From positions 1 to 30,271 of IMG/VR virus record IMGVR_UViG_3300045999_005817: a DNA stretch of 30,271 bases; one strand, 5' to 3'. The position numbers and the translations under genes were made by a program. Position 1 is the first letter of the stretch. Every line of letters begins with the position of its first letter. Positions 20,193 to 28,708 of the stretch are shown one piece after another. Source of the DNA: a virus. The notes below the pieces were generated by a model. It did no database searches. It was not told where the DNA came from and saw only the letters and a program-made list of their open reading frames with translations.

Positions 20193-20429
20193 TTATTGAT
20201 TGGTGTTCATGGGGTCATAACCCAACGCCTTGATCCGCTCGCTGGCCGGCCAAGTATCCGCCAATTCTGGCAGGTGCTGTTTGCTTTTGCGGTGGGCGTA
20301 ATTGTAAAGCCTGATAGCATCCTTTGGGCTTTTTAAGCCATCGGATAGTGCAACATTTTGCACGTTGTACCAAAAAATAATTGGTTTAACATTATCATAA
20401 CTTATTTTTAATAACTGAAGCGCGTTCAT
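20193..20429 (-). CDS. Hypothetical protein, 78 aa
   Basis: MNALQLLKISYDNVKPIIFW, then SPKDAIRLYNYAHRKSKQHL and KALGYDPMN. An AAGGGAAAA ribosome site is present. The leader upstream (20430-20479) carries CACCAACAC and CTAACACC words shared with the leader of the gene starting at 21358. Unknown function. Confidence 0.55.
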   Translation of the reverse strand: MNALQLLKISYDNVKPIIFWYNVQNVALSDGLKSPKDAIRLYNYAHRKSKQHLPELADTWPASERIKALGYDPMNTNQ

Positions 20430-20479
20430 AGTGTTTTTCCCTTGTGTTGGTGTTAGGCGGCCTACCTGGCCAGTGGTTG

Positions 20480-20719
20480 TTAGCGTGCTATGGCGATTGC
20501 TCGCGTGATACTGTCAACAAACACCCCCGCGCTGTAATCCCTCATAGAGTCGTCCTCGTCATCAATTCTGCGGGCTTTGATACCAATAGCCTTGTCGTCT
20601 TGTTTCCAAAACTGTATCACCTCCCTGCCTTTAACGGCAGTTACCCTGTTATTTGTGACAGATTCTGTAACCTCAAAGCCTGCGCGTTGCAGCTTGGATA
20701 TAGCGTTAGATACTTTCAT
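20480..20719 (-). CDS. Hypothetical protein behind the operator-controlled promoter, 79 aa
   Basis: MKVSNAISKLQRAGFEVTES is followed by VTAVKGREVIQFWKQDDKAI and a helical end, suggesting a small alpha/beta fold. It is the first gene after the promoter at 20761-20789, with a CGGAGAAC ribosome site that is nearly identical in the gene at 21569 and complementary to the loop of small RNA 3. Confidence 0.58.
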   Translation of the reverse strand: MKVSNAISKLQRAGFEVTESVTNNRVTAVKGREVIQFWKQDDKAIGIKARRIDDEDDSMRDYSAGVFVDSITRAIAIAR

Positions 20720-20760
20720 AGTGTTCTCCGATTGTTGCCAGCCTTGGTGCTGATGTTTTT

Positions 20761-20789
20761 ATTAAACACGCAATTTTTTCGTGTGTCAA
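20761..20789 (-). promoter_or_regulatory. Promoter with embedded 19-bp operator
   Basis: Minus strand: TTGACA (20789-20784), 17-nt spacer, TTTAAT (20766-20761). ACACG-caattttttCGTGT at 20766-20784 fills the spacer and is the exact reverse complement of the element at 13271-13289 in the recombination-operon promoter. Confidence 0.72.
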
Positions 20790-20818
20790 CACAAAAATTG
20801 CAATCTTGGCCGGGGTTG

Positions 20819-21358
20819 TTATGCTGCCAGATTGTATTTTCTGCGTTTTACACATGCAAAAAATTCATTAAATGTTTTTGTCTGAAAAAAAGCTGAGGGC
20901 AAAATTAAATCATCAAATGAATCGCGCCCGTTGCTAAATTCGATAAGCGCGCGTCTGGAAAAATTACGCTTAACAGCGGCAATTTTAGCTGATGCCGAAA
21001 GTGTTTTGCCAAATATAGAAATAAGAAAATTTTCAACCGCCGTATCTTCATCGTGTACTTTCTTGTTATCAGCTGCATTTTTTAATATGTACTCAGAGTT
21101 TTTTTGATGAAATAGTTTTATTTTATCCCAGTCTTCAGGGCTTTGGATTTTGTAAAACGATGGCTTATTGTGTTCATCTGTTCCATAAAAAAATTCACCA
21201 GTACTTCCTCTGCAAAAAACAAAAATTGTTATTTCTCTTACGCCAAGTTTATCCTTTGTGTATTCTAAATAGGTTATATGTTCATTGGCGTATTCCAAAT
21301 TAAATGTTTTTGCATGGTTTACAGCATCCTGAGATGGGTGTTTTTCTAATTGCGTCAT
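20819..21358 (-). CDS. Unknown protein, 179 aa
   Basis: No family is recognised. It starts MTQLEKHPSQDAVNHAKTFN, has a beta-rich middle (VREITIFVFCRGSTGEFFYG) and a helical C-terminal half (NFLISIFGKTLSASAKIAAV, RRALIEFSNGRDSFDDLIL). It is AT-richer than its neighbours and much larger than the other genes of this block, and it ends 30 nt upstream of the next promoter, so it forms its own small operon with the 61-aa gene. It may be an acquired accessory (host-takeover or defence-related) gene. Confidence 0.58.
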   Translation of the reverse strand: MTQLEKHPSQDAVNHAKTFNLEYANEHITYLEYTKDKLGVREITIFVFCRGSTGEFFYGTDEHNKPSFYKIQSPEDWDKIKLFHQKNSEYILKNAADNKKVHDEDTAVENFLISIFGKTLSASAKIAAVKRNFSRRALIEFSNGRDSFDDLILPSAFFQTKTFNEFFACVKRRKYNLAA

Positions 21359-21383
21359 AACTAATTCTCCGATTGTTGTGGTG

Positions 21384-21569
21384 TTAGGCCAGACCTAGCC
21401 GCTTATCGGCGGCCAGCTGTTTAATTTCCAAACGAAAATCCGCCTTAGCCTCTTTTTCTGTAGTAAGAACGTATTCTTTGATCAAAAAATACTCAGTAGA
21501 AGAAAGCACCATTCTATTGTGGCGCCGCTCAATAATTAAATCTTTTAGAGTTTTTACAGAAACTAACAT
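21384..21569 (-). CDS. Hypothetical protein, 61 aa
   Basis: MLVSVKTLKDLIIERRHNRM, then SSTEYFLIKEYVLTTEKEAK: charged helices, no known domain. It has a CGGAGAACAC ribosome site and is the first gene after the divergent region at 21612-21684. Confidence 0.55.
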   Translation of the reverse strand: MLVSVKTLKDLIIERRHNRMVLSSTEYFLIKEYVLTTEKEAKADFRLEIKQLAADKRLGLA

Positions 21570-21610
21570 GGTGTGTTCTCCGTTGTTGCCAGCGTTGTTG
21601 CTGATATATT

Positions 21611-21639
21611 CAGAGTATATGATTCCTGCAGTTTGTCAA
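21611..21639 (-). promoter_or_regulatory. Minus-strand promoter, right operon
   Basis: TTGACA on the minus strand (21639-21634) with TACTCT at 16-nt spacing (21617-21612). The upstream sequence (TTTTTGTG just before the -35) and the downstream leader match those of the 20761-20789 promoter, but the spacer lacks the ACACG operator and instead holds a CTGCAG. Confidence 0.5.
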
Positions 21640-21656
21640 CACAAAAATGCAGATTC

Positions 21657-21684
21657 TTGAAAAAAAAAATAATTAGGGTAAAAT
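21657..21684 (+). promoter_or_regulatory. Plus-strand promoter for the packaging/structural operon
   Basis: TTGAAA (21657-21662), 16-nt spacer (mostly A/T), TAAAAT (21679-21684). It is divergent to the minus promoter 18 bp away and directly upstream of the small terminase gene. Confidence 0.65.
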
Positions 21685-21715
21685 AGGCTGTTGCAACATG
21701 ATTGAGGAATTTGCC

Positions 21716-22153
21716 GTGACTGAAAAAAGACCCGTCGGAAGGCCAACAAAGTATAAAGAGGAGTTTTGCGAGAGGGTCATAGAACTTGGCAAGCAAGGTT
21801 ACAGCAAGGCAATGATTGCCGCGACGTTAGATATTGCGCGAGAAACTTTGGACGAATGGATTGATTCTAAACCAGAATTTTCTGACGCAATGAAAATAGC
21901 TATCACTCAAAGTCAATTCTGGTGGGAAAAAACAGCGCAAGAGAACTTAAAGAATAATCAATTTAATTCACCGCTTTGGTCTAAGTCTATGCCTGCGCGA
22001 TTTCCTAAAGATTATTCTGATAGAAGCAAAGTTGAACTTACAGGAGCCAATGGTCGCGCTATTGAACACAACGTGACGCTTGCAAGTATTCTTGAACAAT
22101 TAGATGGGAACACAAAAGGATTGCCAGAAAATAAAGAAAAACAGGAAGATTGA
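21716..22153 (+). CDS. terS: Terminase small subunit
   Basis: The GTG at 21716 (TEKRPVGRPTKYKEEFCERV) has a GAGGAA site 7 nt upstream; the in-frame ATG at 21698 has no comparable site. Residues 5-55 (from start 21716) hold the GRPTKY opening and a helix-turn-helix (GYSKAMIAATLDIARETLDE), and then SQFWWEKTAQENLKNN, as in small terminases that recognise the packaging site. The acidic/Lys C-terminus ends EKQED. One gene separates it from the large subunit. Confidence 0.8.
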   Translation: MTEKRPVGRPTKYKEEFCERVIELGKQGYSKAMIAATLDIARETLDEWIDSKPEFSDAMKIAITQSQFWWEKTAQENLKNNQFNSPLWSKSMPARFPKDYSDRSKVELTGANGRAIEHNVTLASILEQLDGNTKGLPENKEKQED

Positions 22154-22213
22154 CGTTTTACTGTAGATTGAGTATTAACTAATTGTTAACCATTAAACGA
22201 ATAGGGGTGGAAA

Positions 22214-22693
22214 ATGGGCAAAAAAGTAGTTTGTGAAGGCGAATGGGTAAGGATGATTGGCAAAGTGTCAAGCATCGATTGGTTTGAAGATGAGGTCTTT
22301 ATCTTGGATGACAGCGTAGAGGATCAGCAGGTTGCGCTTTCTATTATTCAAAACACCAAGATTGCCGATAGATTGCGGCGTAGTGATAAATATGAAGGAT
22401 TTAAGCGCGTAAGAACGTGCAGCATAGCCAAGTTTGTAACCGTTGCTGAGGAATCAGAAGAGGCCGAAGAGGAAAAGCTATTGGTTGAGGCCATTAACTT
22501 AGATTGTGTGCCTGAGACGCTAGGCAATTACACCGGCAAAATCCGCCAACGCAAGATTAAAGAATCCATAGACGGCAGGAAAAAGGCTATTGCCAAGAAT
22601 AAAAGCGATGTGGGTATCGGCAAGTTTGTGGATATTGACGGCCAGCGCGTGTTTATGCCAATAAATCCAGGCGAAATACAAAATCAGCCGTAG
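22214..22693 (+). CDS. Hypothetical protein between terminase subunits, 159 aa
   Basis: MGKKVVCEGEWVRMIGKVSS opens a beta-rich N-terminal half, then an acidic hinge (ESEEAEEEKLL) and a basic segment (IRQRKIKESIDGRKKAIAKN). A good GGGGTGG ribosome site is present. No family recognised. Its place suggests a packaging or DNA-associated role. Confidence 0.58.
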   Translation: MGKKVVCEGEWVRMIGKVSSIDWFEDEVFILDDSVEDQQVALSIIQNTKIADRLRRSDKYEGFKRVRTCSIAKFVTVAEESEEAEEEKLLVEAINLDCVPETLGNYTGKIRQRKIKESIDGRKKAIAKNKSDVGIGKFVDIDGQRVFMPINPGEIQNQP

Positions 22694-22702
22694 CAATCGG
22701 CA

Positions 22703-24250
22703 ATGGACAATAACCTAGCCTATAAGCAATTGACGGCCAAGCTATCTGATAGATACTGGCGGCTTAACAATTTGTATTATATCCGCGATGCAGACGGCAA
22801 TAAAGTTTTGTTTAAGTTTAATTGGATGCAAGAAGAGCTGTATAGGAATCTTTGGCATTTTAATGTTATCCTAAAGGCCAGGCAGCTTGGGTGCACTACG
22901 TTTACTTTGCTTTATTTCTTGGATTCTTGCTTGTTCAACAGTAACCATGCGGCGGGCATTATCGCGCACACACAGTACGATGCGGAGAATCTATTTAAGA
23001 ACAAGGTAAAGTTTGCTTACGATAACTTGCCAGAATGGCTTAAAAAAGAAAGGCCGACTAAGTCAGCATCAGCAAGCACGCTTACGTTTAGCAATGATAG
23101 CTACATCACCGTGGGGTTGTCGTTGCGTTCTGGTACGTTTCAAAAGGTATTAGTGTCGGAGTACGGGAAAATATCCGCGCGGGATCCTATGAAGGCCGTG
23201 GAGATTAAAACAGGGGCATTAAACACTGTACCTGTTGAGGGGCAGATTATCATTGAATCAACCGCGGAGGGTAAGACGGGCGAATTTTATAACATGGTGG
23301 AACGTGCCAGAGAGTTAGAATTGCTCGGGCGGCCGCTTACAAGAAAGCAACCGCGCTTTCATTTTTTCCCTTGGTTTAAGAATGACAACTATCAACTATC
23401 GCCACAAGAAACAGAGCGAACAGCAATCCCCACGGAGTTGCGGGAATATTTGGATGGCTTAGGCGTAAGTAAAGAACAGGCGGCTTGGTATGCAGAGACT
23501 TTGCGTATTCAGGCGGACAAGATGAAGCAGGAACACCCTAGCACACCAGATGAAGCATTTGAGGCGCAATTACATGGGGCGTATTACTTGGGAGAAATGC
23601 GCGCCTTGCGTAAGAATAAACAGATAGGCGGCTTTAAGTATGACCCAAGCCATAGTGTCTATACGGCGTGGGACTTAGGGCTAAATGACCAGATGGTTAT
23701 TTGGTTTTTTCAGATGATAAACGGCGTGCCAAGGTTTATTGATTATCACGAAAGCATGGATGAAGGCTGGAATTATTACGCGCAGTTATTGCAGGGCAAG
23801 GGCTACACGTATCAGCGGCATTTTTTCCCGCATGACGGCAACAAACGGGTTAGGGGTGGCGAGGTAATAACAGATAGGGAACAGGCGTTGAATGTTGGCA
23901 TCAGGCCGATTGATGTTATTCCAAGAACCACCAGCGTGATGATTGATATTAGGAATTACTGCAAGCCCGCCTTGCTGCAAAGCATGTTTGATGAGGAGAA
24001 TTGCAGCCTTGGGATTGATAGGTTGGATAGTTATCGCAAGAAATGGAACAGGGCAACGGCGCAATATGAGGATTCACCCCATCATGATGAAGCTAGCCAT
24101 GGCGCAGACGCATTTAGGACGTTCGCAGTGGCATTTAAGACGGGCAAGCTAGGTGATAGGTACGCCGAAGTTAAAAGTGTTCCATCGGGCACGACAACGA
24201 TTCAGAGGGTAAACAGTATATCGCGGGGGTTGCGTGCTAGAAATTTATAA
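22703..24250 (+). CDS. terL: Terminase large subunit
   Basis: This 515-aa protein has the ATPase and nuclease parts of a packaging motor. KARQLGCTT (58-66) is a deviant Walker A lacking GK, VLVSEYGKI (149-157) the Walker B with Glu153, and IIIESTAEGKTGEF (182-195) the coupling motif. In the RNase-H-like nuclease AWDLGLND (322-329), FPHDG (375-379) and HGADAFR (466-472) supply the acidic metal ligands. The R/K-A-R-Q-.-G form of Walker A is known in some large terminases. It packages DNA through the portal encoded four genes on. Confidence 0.93.
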   Translation: MDNNLAYKQLTAKLSDRYWRLNNLYYIRDADGNKVLFKFNWMQEELYRNLWHFNVILKARQLGCTTFTLLYFLDSCLFNSNHAAGIIAHTQYDAENLFKNKVKFAYDNLPEWLKKERPTKSASASTLTFSNDSYITVGLSLRSGTFQKVLVSEYGKISARDPMKAVEIKTGALNTVPVEGQIIIESTAEGKTGEFYNMVERARELELLGRPLTRKQPRFHFFPWFKNDNYQLSPQETERTAIPTELREYLDGLGVSKEQAAWYAETLRIQADKMKQEHPSTPDEAFEAQLHGAYYLGEMRALRKNKQIGGFKYDPSHSVYTAWDLGLNDQMVIWFFQMINGVPRFIDYHESMDEGWNYYAQLLQGKGYTYQRHFFPHDGNKRVRGGEVITDREQALNVGIRPIDVIPRTTSVMIDIRNYCKPALLQSMFDEENCSLGIDRLDSYRKKWNRATAQYEDSPHHDEASHGADAFRTFAVAFKTGKLGDRYAEVKSVPSGTTTIQRVNSISRGLRARNL

Positions 24251-24704
24251 ACCGACAGAGCAAGACGTTTCTGATGTATTTGTTTTGCTACAAAGATACG
24301 CCACAGAGAGTTTGCAGGGGAACATGTGCAAGCCTGATGATGAGCAGATAGTAAAATCCTTAACGGAAATCTTTAATTCAACAAACTTTATGCGGTTGAT
24401 TGCGCGGCGTGATGGTAAAGTTGTGGGAATTGCCTTTGGTTTTATTGGCCATACGTGGTGGAAAAGGCCGTGTGGTAGTATTGATATGTTTTATGTTGAC
24501 CCTGAAGAGCGTGGTAGTGGACTATCAAGACTATTGGTAGAGCGGTGTATAGAGCAGTTCAAAGAGTTTGAAGTTGGTTTTATTTGGGCGGGTTCAGAAT
24601 CTGGAATGGGCAGGAAAAACGAAACACTTTTCAATAATTTATTTTTGAGGTATGGTTTTACTGAAGTTGGTGGCGGCGCACTTGTATCTTTTGTTGGAAA
24701 ATAA
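24234..24704 (+). CDS. GNAT-family N-acetyltransferase
   Basis: GTG start with a GGGGG ribosome site, 17 nt inside terL. Residues 55-100 follow the GNAT fold: LIARRDGKVVGIAFGFIG, then IDMFYVDPEERGSGLSRLL (motif A, acetyl-CoA pyrophosphate loop) and the C-terminal strand FLRYGFTEVGG. At 156 aa it is complete. Its substrate is unknown. GNAT genes beside terminase recur in podoviruses; acetylation of a virion or host protein is a possible role. Confidence 0.85.
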   Translation: MLEIYKPTEQDVSDVFVLLQRYATESLQGNMCKPDDEQIVKSLTEIFNSTNFMRLIARRDGKVVGIAFGFIGHTWWKRPCGSIDMFYVDPEERGSGLSRLLVERCIEQFKEFEVGFIWAGSESGMGRKNETLFNNLFLRYGFTEVGGGALVSFVGK

Positions 24705-24705
24705 A

Positions 24706-24951
24706 ATGGGATCGTTTGGCGGAAAAGCAAAAGCACCTAGCCCTTCTGAAATTATGGCAAACAAAACTTCCGAAGAAATCAATCAAGAAAAGCAAGCGGC
24801 GGCTGAAATGGCGGCAACTGAAATGGCACAAACAGCATCCAGAGCAAATATGTTGAAACCAGCAAATTATGCGCCAGCACAGAATCAAAGAAAGTTTGCA
24901 GCTACAGAATTAGAAGAGCGCACAAGTAAAAAATTTTTAATGGGAATATAG
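24706..24951 (+). CDS. Small structural-region protein, paralogue A
   Basis: An 81-aa protein, MGSFGGKAKAPSPSEIMANK ... ERTSKKFLMGI. It is Ala/Gln-rich and probably helical. Start and end match the next protein (MG.FGG, PSP.E, KKFL.GI), so the two are tandem paralogues. They sit between terminase and portal, where T7-like phages carry small virion proteins. The start follows the previous stop by one base. Confidence 0.7.
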   Translation: MGSFGGKAKAPSPSEIMANKTSEEINQEKQAAAEMAATEMAQTASRANMLKPANYAPAQNQRKFAATELEERTSKKFLMGI

Positions 24952-24961
24952 GAGTACAATT

Positions 24962-25186
24962 ATGGGAATTTTTGGCGGGTCACCTAAGACACCTAGCCCT
25001 GAAGAATTAAAGGCGCAAGCTGATGCAGCAGCGCGTAAAGCCCGCGATGAAATGGCTACAGATAAAGCGGGCACAGAGGCAGCTATGGCAAAACAAATTC
25101 AAGAACGAGAAACTACAGCTAGGCAATTTGCTTCAACTGTTATTGAAGATGAAGATTCTAAAAAGAAATTTCTAAAGGGTATTTAA
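24962..25186 (+). CDS. Small structural-region protein, paralogue B
   Basis: A 74-aa protein, MGIFGGSPKTPSPEELKAQA ... DSKKKFLKGI, homologous to the preceding one at both ends but with a divergent charged middle (AARKARDEMATDKAGTEAAM). The ribosome site is AGGAG. The portal GTG follows immediately after its stop. Confidence 0.7.
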   Translation: MGIFGGSPKTPSPEELKAQADAAARKARDEMATDKAGTEAAMAKQIQERETTARQFASTVIEDEDSKKKFLKGI

Positions 25187-26887
25187 GTGAACAACTATCA
25201 AATGGACAAACAAGAGTTTGATAGGATTAAGGCCGCACGGTCAAACTGGAATCTGTTGTATCAGATTTGCGGTGAATATGTTCACATGATGAAGCAAAAC
25301 TTTACTGGAGTTAAATCCGATGGTGAGTTTTTGGTAAACAAAGTTTTTGATAGTACTGCAGTTTTTGCGGCATCTAGTGCGGCATCTATTTTGGTTGGCA
25401 TGGTGTGGCCAGGCAGTGCATCACAAACCTTTGAATTGGTTCCCCCCGATGACTTAGAAGTCACCACGGAGCTGGCAAAGTTTTATGAAAAGTTCAACAA
25501 GCGTTCACATGCAGCGTTTGATGACCCAAGCGCGGGGTTGGCATTGGCGTTGGATGAATACATGCTTGACCAGATGGTGTTTGGAACCAGTGGCATTGGT
25601 GTTGAGGCTGGTCAAAAAAGCAAGCTGCAATTTACGCCCTACGGTGTGCAAGAGATGTACGTTGTATCGGGTGCAGGCGGGCGCGTTGGCAAGTTGTATT
25701 TGTTTTTTGAGTGGACGGTAGAGCGTGTCGTTAAAGAATACGGCTATAACAATGTATCCGATGGGATTAGAAACCTTTACGATGCTAAGAAATTTGCCGA
25801 CAAGGTGCAGATTTTGCACATTATTTGTGAGCGAAAAGAATTTACTGCAGAAAAAGGCAAGTATGCAATGCCATGGCAGGGCGTGCATTTAGAATACAAA
25901 ACAAACTTTTTGTTAAAAGACGATGGCTATCAAGAGTTCCCCATCAACGTGGCGCGATTTAGGCGGTTGAATTACGAAGATTACGGGCGTTCCCCTGCAA
26001 TGGCGGCGTTGCCTGATATTATTGAGGCCAATGCTATGCGTGAGGCTATTATTATTGCCACAGAGAAGCAATTAGACCCCGCGCAAGGTGTGTTTCATGA
26101 TGGTATTGTTGGCGGTGGAACGATAGACAAGTCTGCTGGTGCTATAAATGTATTTAATGCTGCCGCATCAATGGGAAGTTCTAATCCTATTTTTGATGTT
26201 GCACCTGTTGGTGATATGAAGCCCGCATTAACGCGGTTGGAAAAGTTAGAGCAAAACATTGCACAGCATTTTTACATTGACCGCCTGTTAGACTTAAACA
26301 ACGAAACGCAAATGACGTTTGGTGAGGCGCAAATACGAGAACAGCGGGTAAATTCCAGCATGTTAGGCATGTTGGGCAGACAAAACGCGGAAGTTGTGAC
26401 TCCGACTATTGAGCGTGGCGTAGCTATGTTATGGCGCATGGGTGAGTTTGGGGTAGTGCGTGGAAGTGAAGAAGAGGTTGAAGCGCAAATAACTGGAAGA
26501 GAAGTTGAATACGTCCCCGATGTAATTGCAGAGCGCTTGGAAAAAGGATTGGATATTTACAAAGTAATCTTTAAGTCTAAGGCTGGCAATGCGGCAAGGG
26601 CGCAAGAATATATTTCTATTGTTGACACAACAAACTTTACTTTACAGGCCATGCAAGTTGACCCAAGTCTTAAACACAAGTTAGATTTACACAAAAGCAT
26701 TGATTTAATGGGTGAGATACGTGGCTTGCCTGTTGGAATATTGCGCAAAAAAGATGAAGTAGAAGCAAGGATGAAAAAAGAACAGGAAGAAATGCAAATG
26801 ATGCAGATGTTGCAAGCTGGTGAACAAGTCGCTAGTATTGCTGAAAAAAGTGCAAACGCTGAACAAACAATGAACAGGAGGCAGTAA
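25187..26887 (+). CDS. Portal protein (T7-like head-tail connector)
   Basis: A 566-aa protein from a GTG start with an AAAGGG site. The N-terminal region (RSNWNLLYQICGEYVHMMKQ, VNKVFDSTAVFAASSAASIL, VGMVWPGSASQTFEL) and the region around DRLLDLNNETQMTFGEAQIR (365-385) are the conserved blocks of podoviral head-tail connectors. The Met/Gln/Glu-rich C-terminus (KKEQEEMQMMQMLQAGEQVA) resembles the barrel or crown end. It forms the dodecameric DNA channel at a capsid vertex. Confidence 0.9.
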   Translation: MNNYQMDKQEFDRIKAARSNWNLLYQICGEYVHMMKQNFTGVKSDGEFLVNKVFDSTAVFAASSAASILVGMVWPGSASQTFELVPPDDLEVTTELAKFYEKFNKRSHAAFDDPSAGLALALDEYMLDQMVFGTSGIGVEAGQKSKLQFTPYGVQEMYVVSGAGGRVGKLYLFFEWTVERVVKEYGYNNVSDGIRNLYDAKKFADKVQILHIICERKEFTAEKGKYAMPWQGVHLEYKTNFLLKDDGYQEFPINVARFRRLNYEDYGRSPAMAALPDIIEANAMREAIIIATEKQLDPAQGVFHDGIVGGGTIDKSAGAINVFNAAASMGSSNPIFDVAPVGDMKPALTRLEKLEQNIAQHFYIDRLLDLNNETQMTFGEAQIREQRVNSSMLGMLGRQNAEVVTPTIERGVAMLWRMGEFGVVRGSEEEVEAQITGREVEYVPDVIAERLEKGLDIYKVIFKSKAGNAARAQEYISIVDTTNFTLQAMQVDPSLKHKLDLHKSIDLMGEIRGLPVGILRKKDEVEARMKKEQEEMQMMQMLQAGEQVASIAEKSANAEQTMNRRQ

Positions 26888-28338
26888 TGTCAAGTTTTAA
26901 TAAAGCACCAAAGAATTTTACCAATCACTTTTCTAAAGTTATTGCGTCTGGTGTTGATTCGGAAAATTTTCAAATTATTTCTCTTGGTTCTGGCCAAACT
27001 GTATCTCAAGGTTCTGGCAACCTTGTTTTAACGTCTGGTACAACTGCAAACAGTGAAACAATTATAAGGTCTAATATAGCTTGGACAAAAGATTTTATCG
27101 CGCGCGTCGCAATAATTTTATCGCAACGAATTGTTGAGAATAATTTTATTTATGAATTTGTTGATGTAATTGGAGATGACCTTGATTTTACTATAAATTC
27201 AGCAACAAGCGTAACGGTTACCCTTCCTGAAAACCATTATTTTACATCGCAAAATGTTGGGCAATCGATTTTTATTGGAGCAATTCGTCCTCAACCGTTG
27301 GCAATTCCTGGGCGTTATGTAATAGCATCTGTTGTTGACAGGGCTATGACTTTAACTGTTTCTGGTTGGCCATCATCTGGAACTGGAAAATGCAGTTTAT
27401 TTGGCTGGAATTTTATTCGTACATTGTATGACGGCACAAGTGCAACAAGTAAAAAAATTGATGCTGGAAGGGATGGTTGGGCAAGTGGCGATACTACGGT
27501 TACTGGTCTTACAACTGCATCTCCTGGAAATGTTTCCCTTCTTACTAATGTCGATGGAAATATTGCTTGGGGAACACAAGCAATAACAACATCGGCAAAT
27601 ATTCAAGCTTTTGTGGCTGGAACTAGAATTAATCATGTGCCAAGAGATACCGTTAATTTGTTTTTGCAAATTCGCATGCTTAATGGTTCAACCGCTCCAG
27701 CAAGCACAACAACTCAAACTATTGGTTTTGCGTCTATTGAAAATTTTGATTCGCATCCAGTAAATATTTCTGGTGTTCGTTATCAATCGTTTAATGCAGC
27801 TTTACCAGTAACTTTTGGCGGTGTTGGGCAACAAGTTGTTGGAACTGCGGCGATTGATGCTGCCGCATCAGGAAACCCTGTTCAAATTGGCACTGTTGTT
27901 AGAAACGCATTGCCGACAACATACGCCACTGGTGATGCGGCTGCGCCAATTGCAACATTGGCTGGTGTGCTGGTTAGTGCGCCATACACAATTCCTGAAG
28001 CGTCATGGCAATATGCTGCGGCTGCAAGTGGTATATTAAACACAACAACGGCAGTGACTATCAAAACAGCTGCGGCGGCTGGCGTTAGAAATTACATTAC
28101 TAGCATTGATGTAATGCACCAAACATTGGGAACTGCAACTGAATTGGCTATTCGTGATGGAGCTGGTGGAACTGTAATTTGGCGTTCATTCTTGCCCGCT
28201 GGTGCAACTGGAAGATTTAGTGTTCCGTTTCCTGTTCCTTTGCGTGGGACTGCCGCTACGTTGTTAGAAGTAGTGACATTAACTGCAACTGGAACTGGCG
28301 CGGTTTATGTTAATGCTCAAGGATATGCTGCGGTATAA
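26887..28338 (+). CDS. Virion structural protein, 483 aa (decoration/fibre type)
   Basis: Starts at TAATG on the portal stop. The sequence is beta-rich, Thr/Ser/Ala/Gly-rich and AT-rich in DNA, without catalytic motifs. The C-terminal 100 residues (NYITSIDVMHQTLGTATELA, IRDGAGGTVIWRSFLPAG, VYVNAQGYAAV) match a domain common at the C-terminus of phage head-associated and decoration proteins. The position between portal and scaffold suggests a head protein. Exact role uncertain. Confidence 0.65.
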   Translation: MSSFNKAPKNFTNHFSKVIASGVDSENFQIISLGSGQTVSQGSGNLVLTSGTTANSETIIRSNIAWTKDFIARVAIILSQRIVENNFIYEFVDVIGDDLDFTINSATSVTVTLPENHYFTSQNVGQSIFIGAIRPQPLAIPGRYVIASVVDRAMTLTVSGWPSSGTGKCSLFGWNFIRTLYDGTSATSKKIDAGRDGWASGDTTVTGLTTASPGNVSLLTNVDGNIAWGTQAITTSANIQAFVAGTRINHVPRDTVNLFLQIRMLNGSTAPASTTTQTIGFASIENFDSHPVNISGVRYQSFNAALPVTFGGVGQQVVGTAAIDAAASGNPVQIGTVVRNALPTTYATGDAAAPIATLAGVLVSAPYTIPEASWQYAAAASGILNTTTAVTIKTAAAAGVRNYITSIDVMHQTLGTATELAIRDGAGGTVIWRSFLPAGATGRFSVPFPVPLRGTAATLLEVVTLTATGTGAVYVNAQGYAAV

Positions 28339-28360
28339 TTTAATCTGATGGTGGCTATTT

Positions 28361-28708
28361 ATGATTAATTTTTCCAACGAAGATTTTGTTCGGGCTTTAA
28401 ATGTTGTTGCGGCAACGGAAGAAGGGCGCATTGTTTTTGCAATGATTAAAGAACATTGCAATTGGGATAAGGTTTATTTATCAAGCGACAATCCTACAGT
28501 GTCGCATTACTATGCTACTATGAGGGGTGTTTATGGGGCAATCCGTGAGCATATCAACAAAGAGCATTTAAAAAACATAGAGTTTAATTATCAACGTAAG
28601 GTGGAGCAAACAAATGACGGAACAAACAGTATCAACAGCAACAGAGCAAAGCCCCTCAGTGACGATGAGCGGATTTACCGAGGGGTCGGTAAGCCAAGAA
28701 AGTTCTAG
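28361..28708 (+). CDS. Bbp19-like structural protein
   Basis: In this 115-aa protein residues 5-60 (FVRALNVVAATEEGRIVFAM, then a variable stretch and YYATMRGVYGAIREHI) follow the pattern of Bbp19-type phage proteins (F...V....EGR..L......... R .....). The C-terminal 40 residues are polar. The gene overlaps the scaffold gene by 95 nt in another frame, so its 3' part is coding twice. Confidence 0.58.
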   Translation: MINFSNEDFVRALNVVAATEEGRIVFAMIKEHCNWDKVYLSSDNPTVSHYYATMRGVYGAIREHINKEHLKNIEFNYQRKVEQTNDGTNSINSNRAKPLSDDERIYRGVGKPRKF

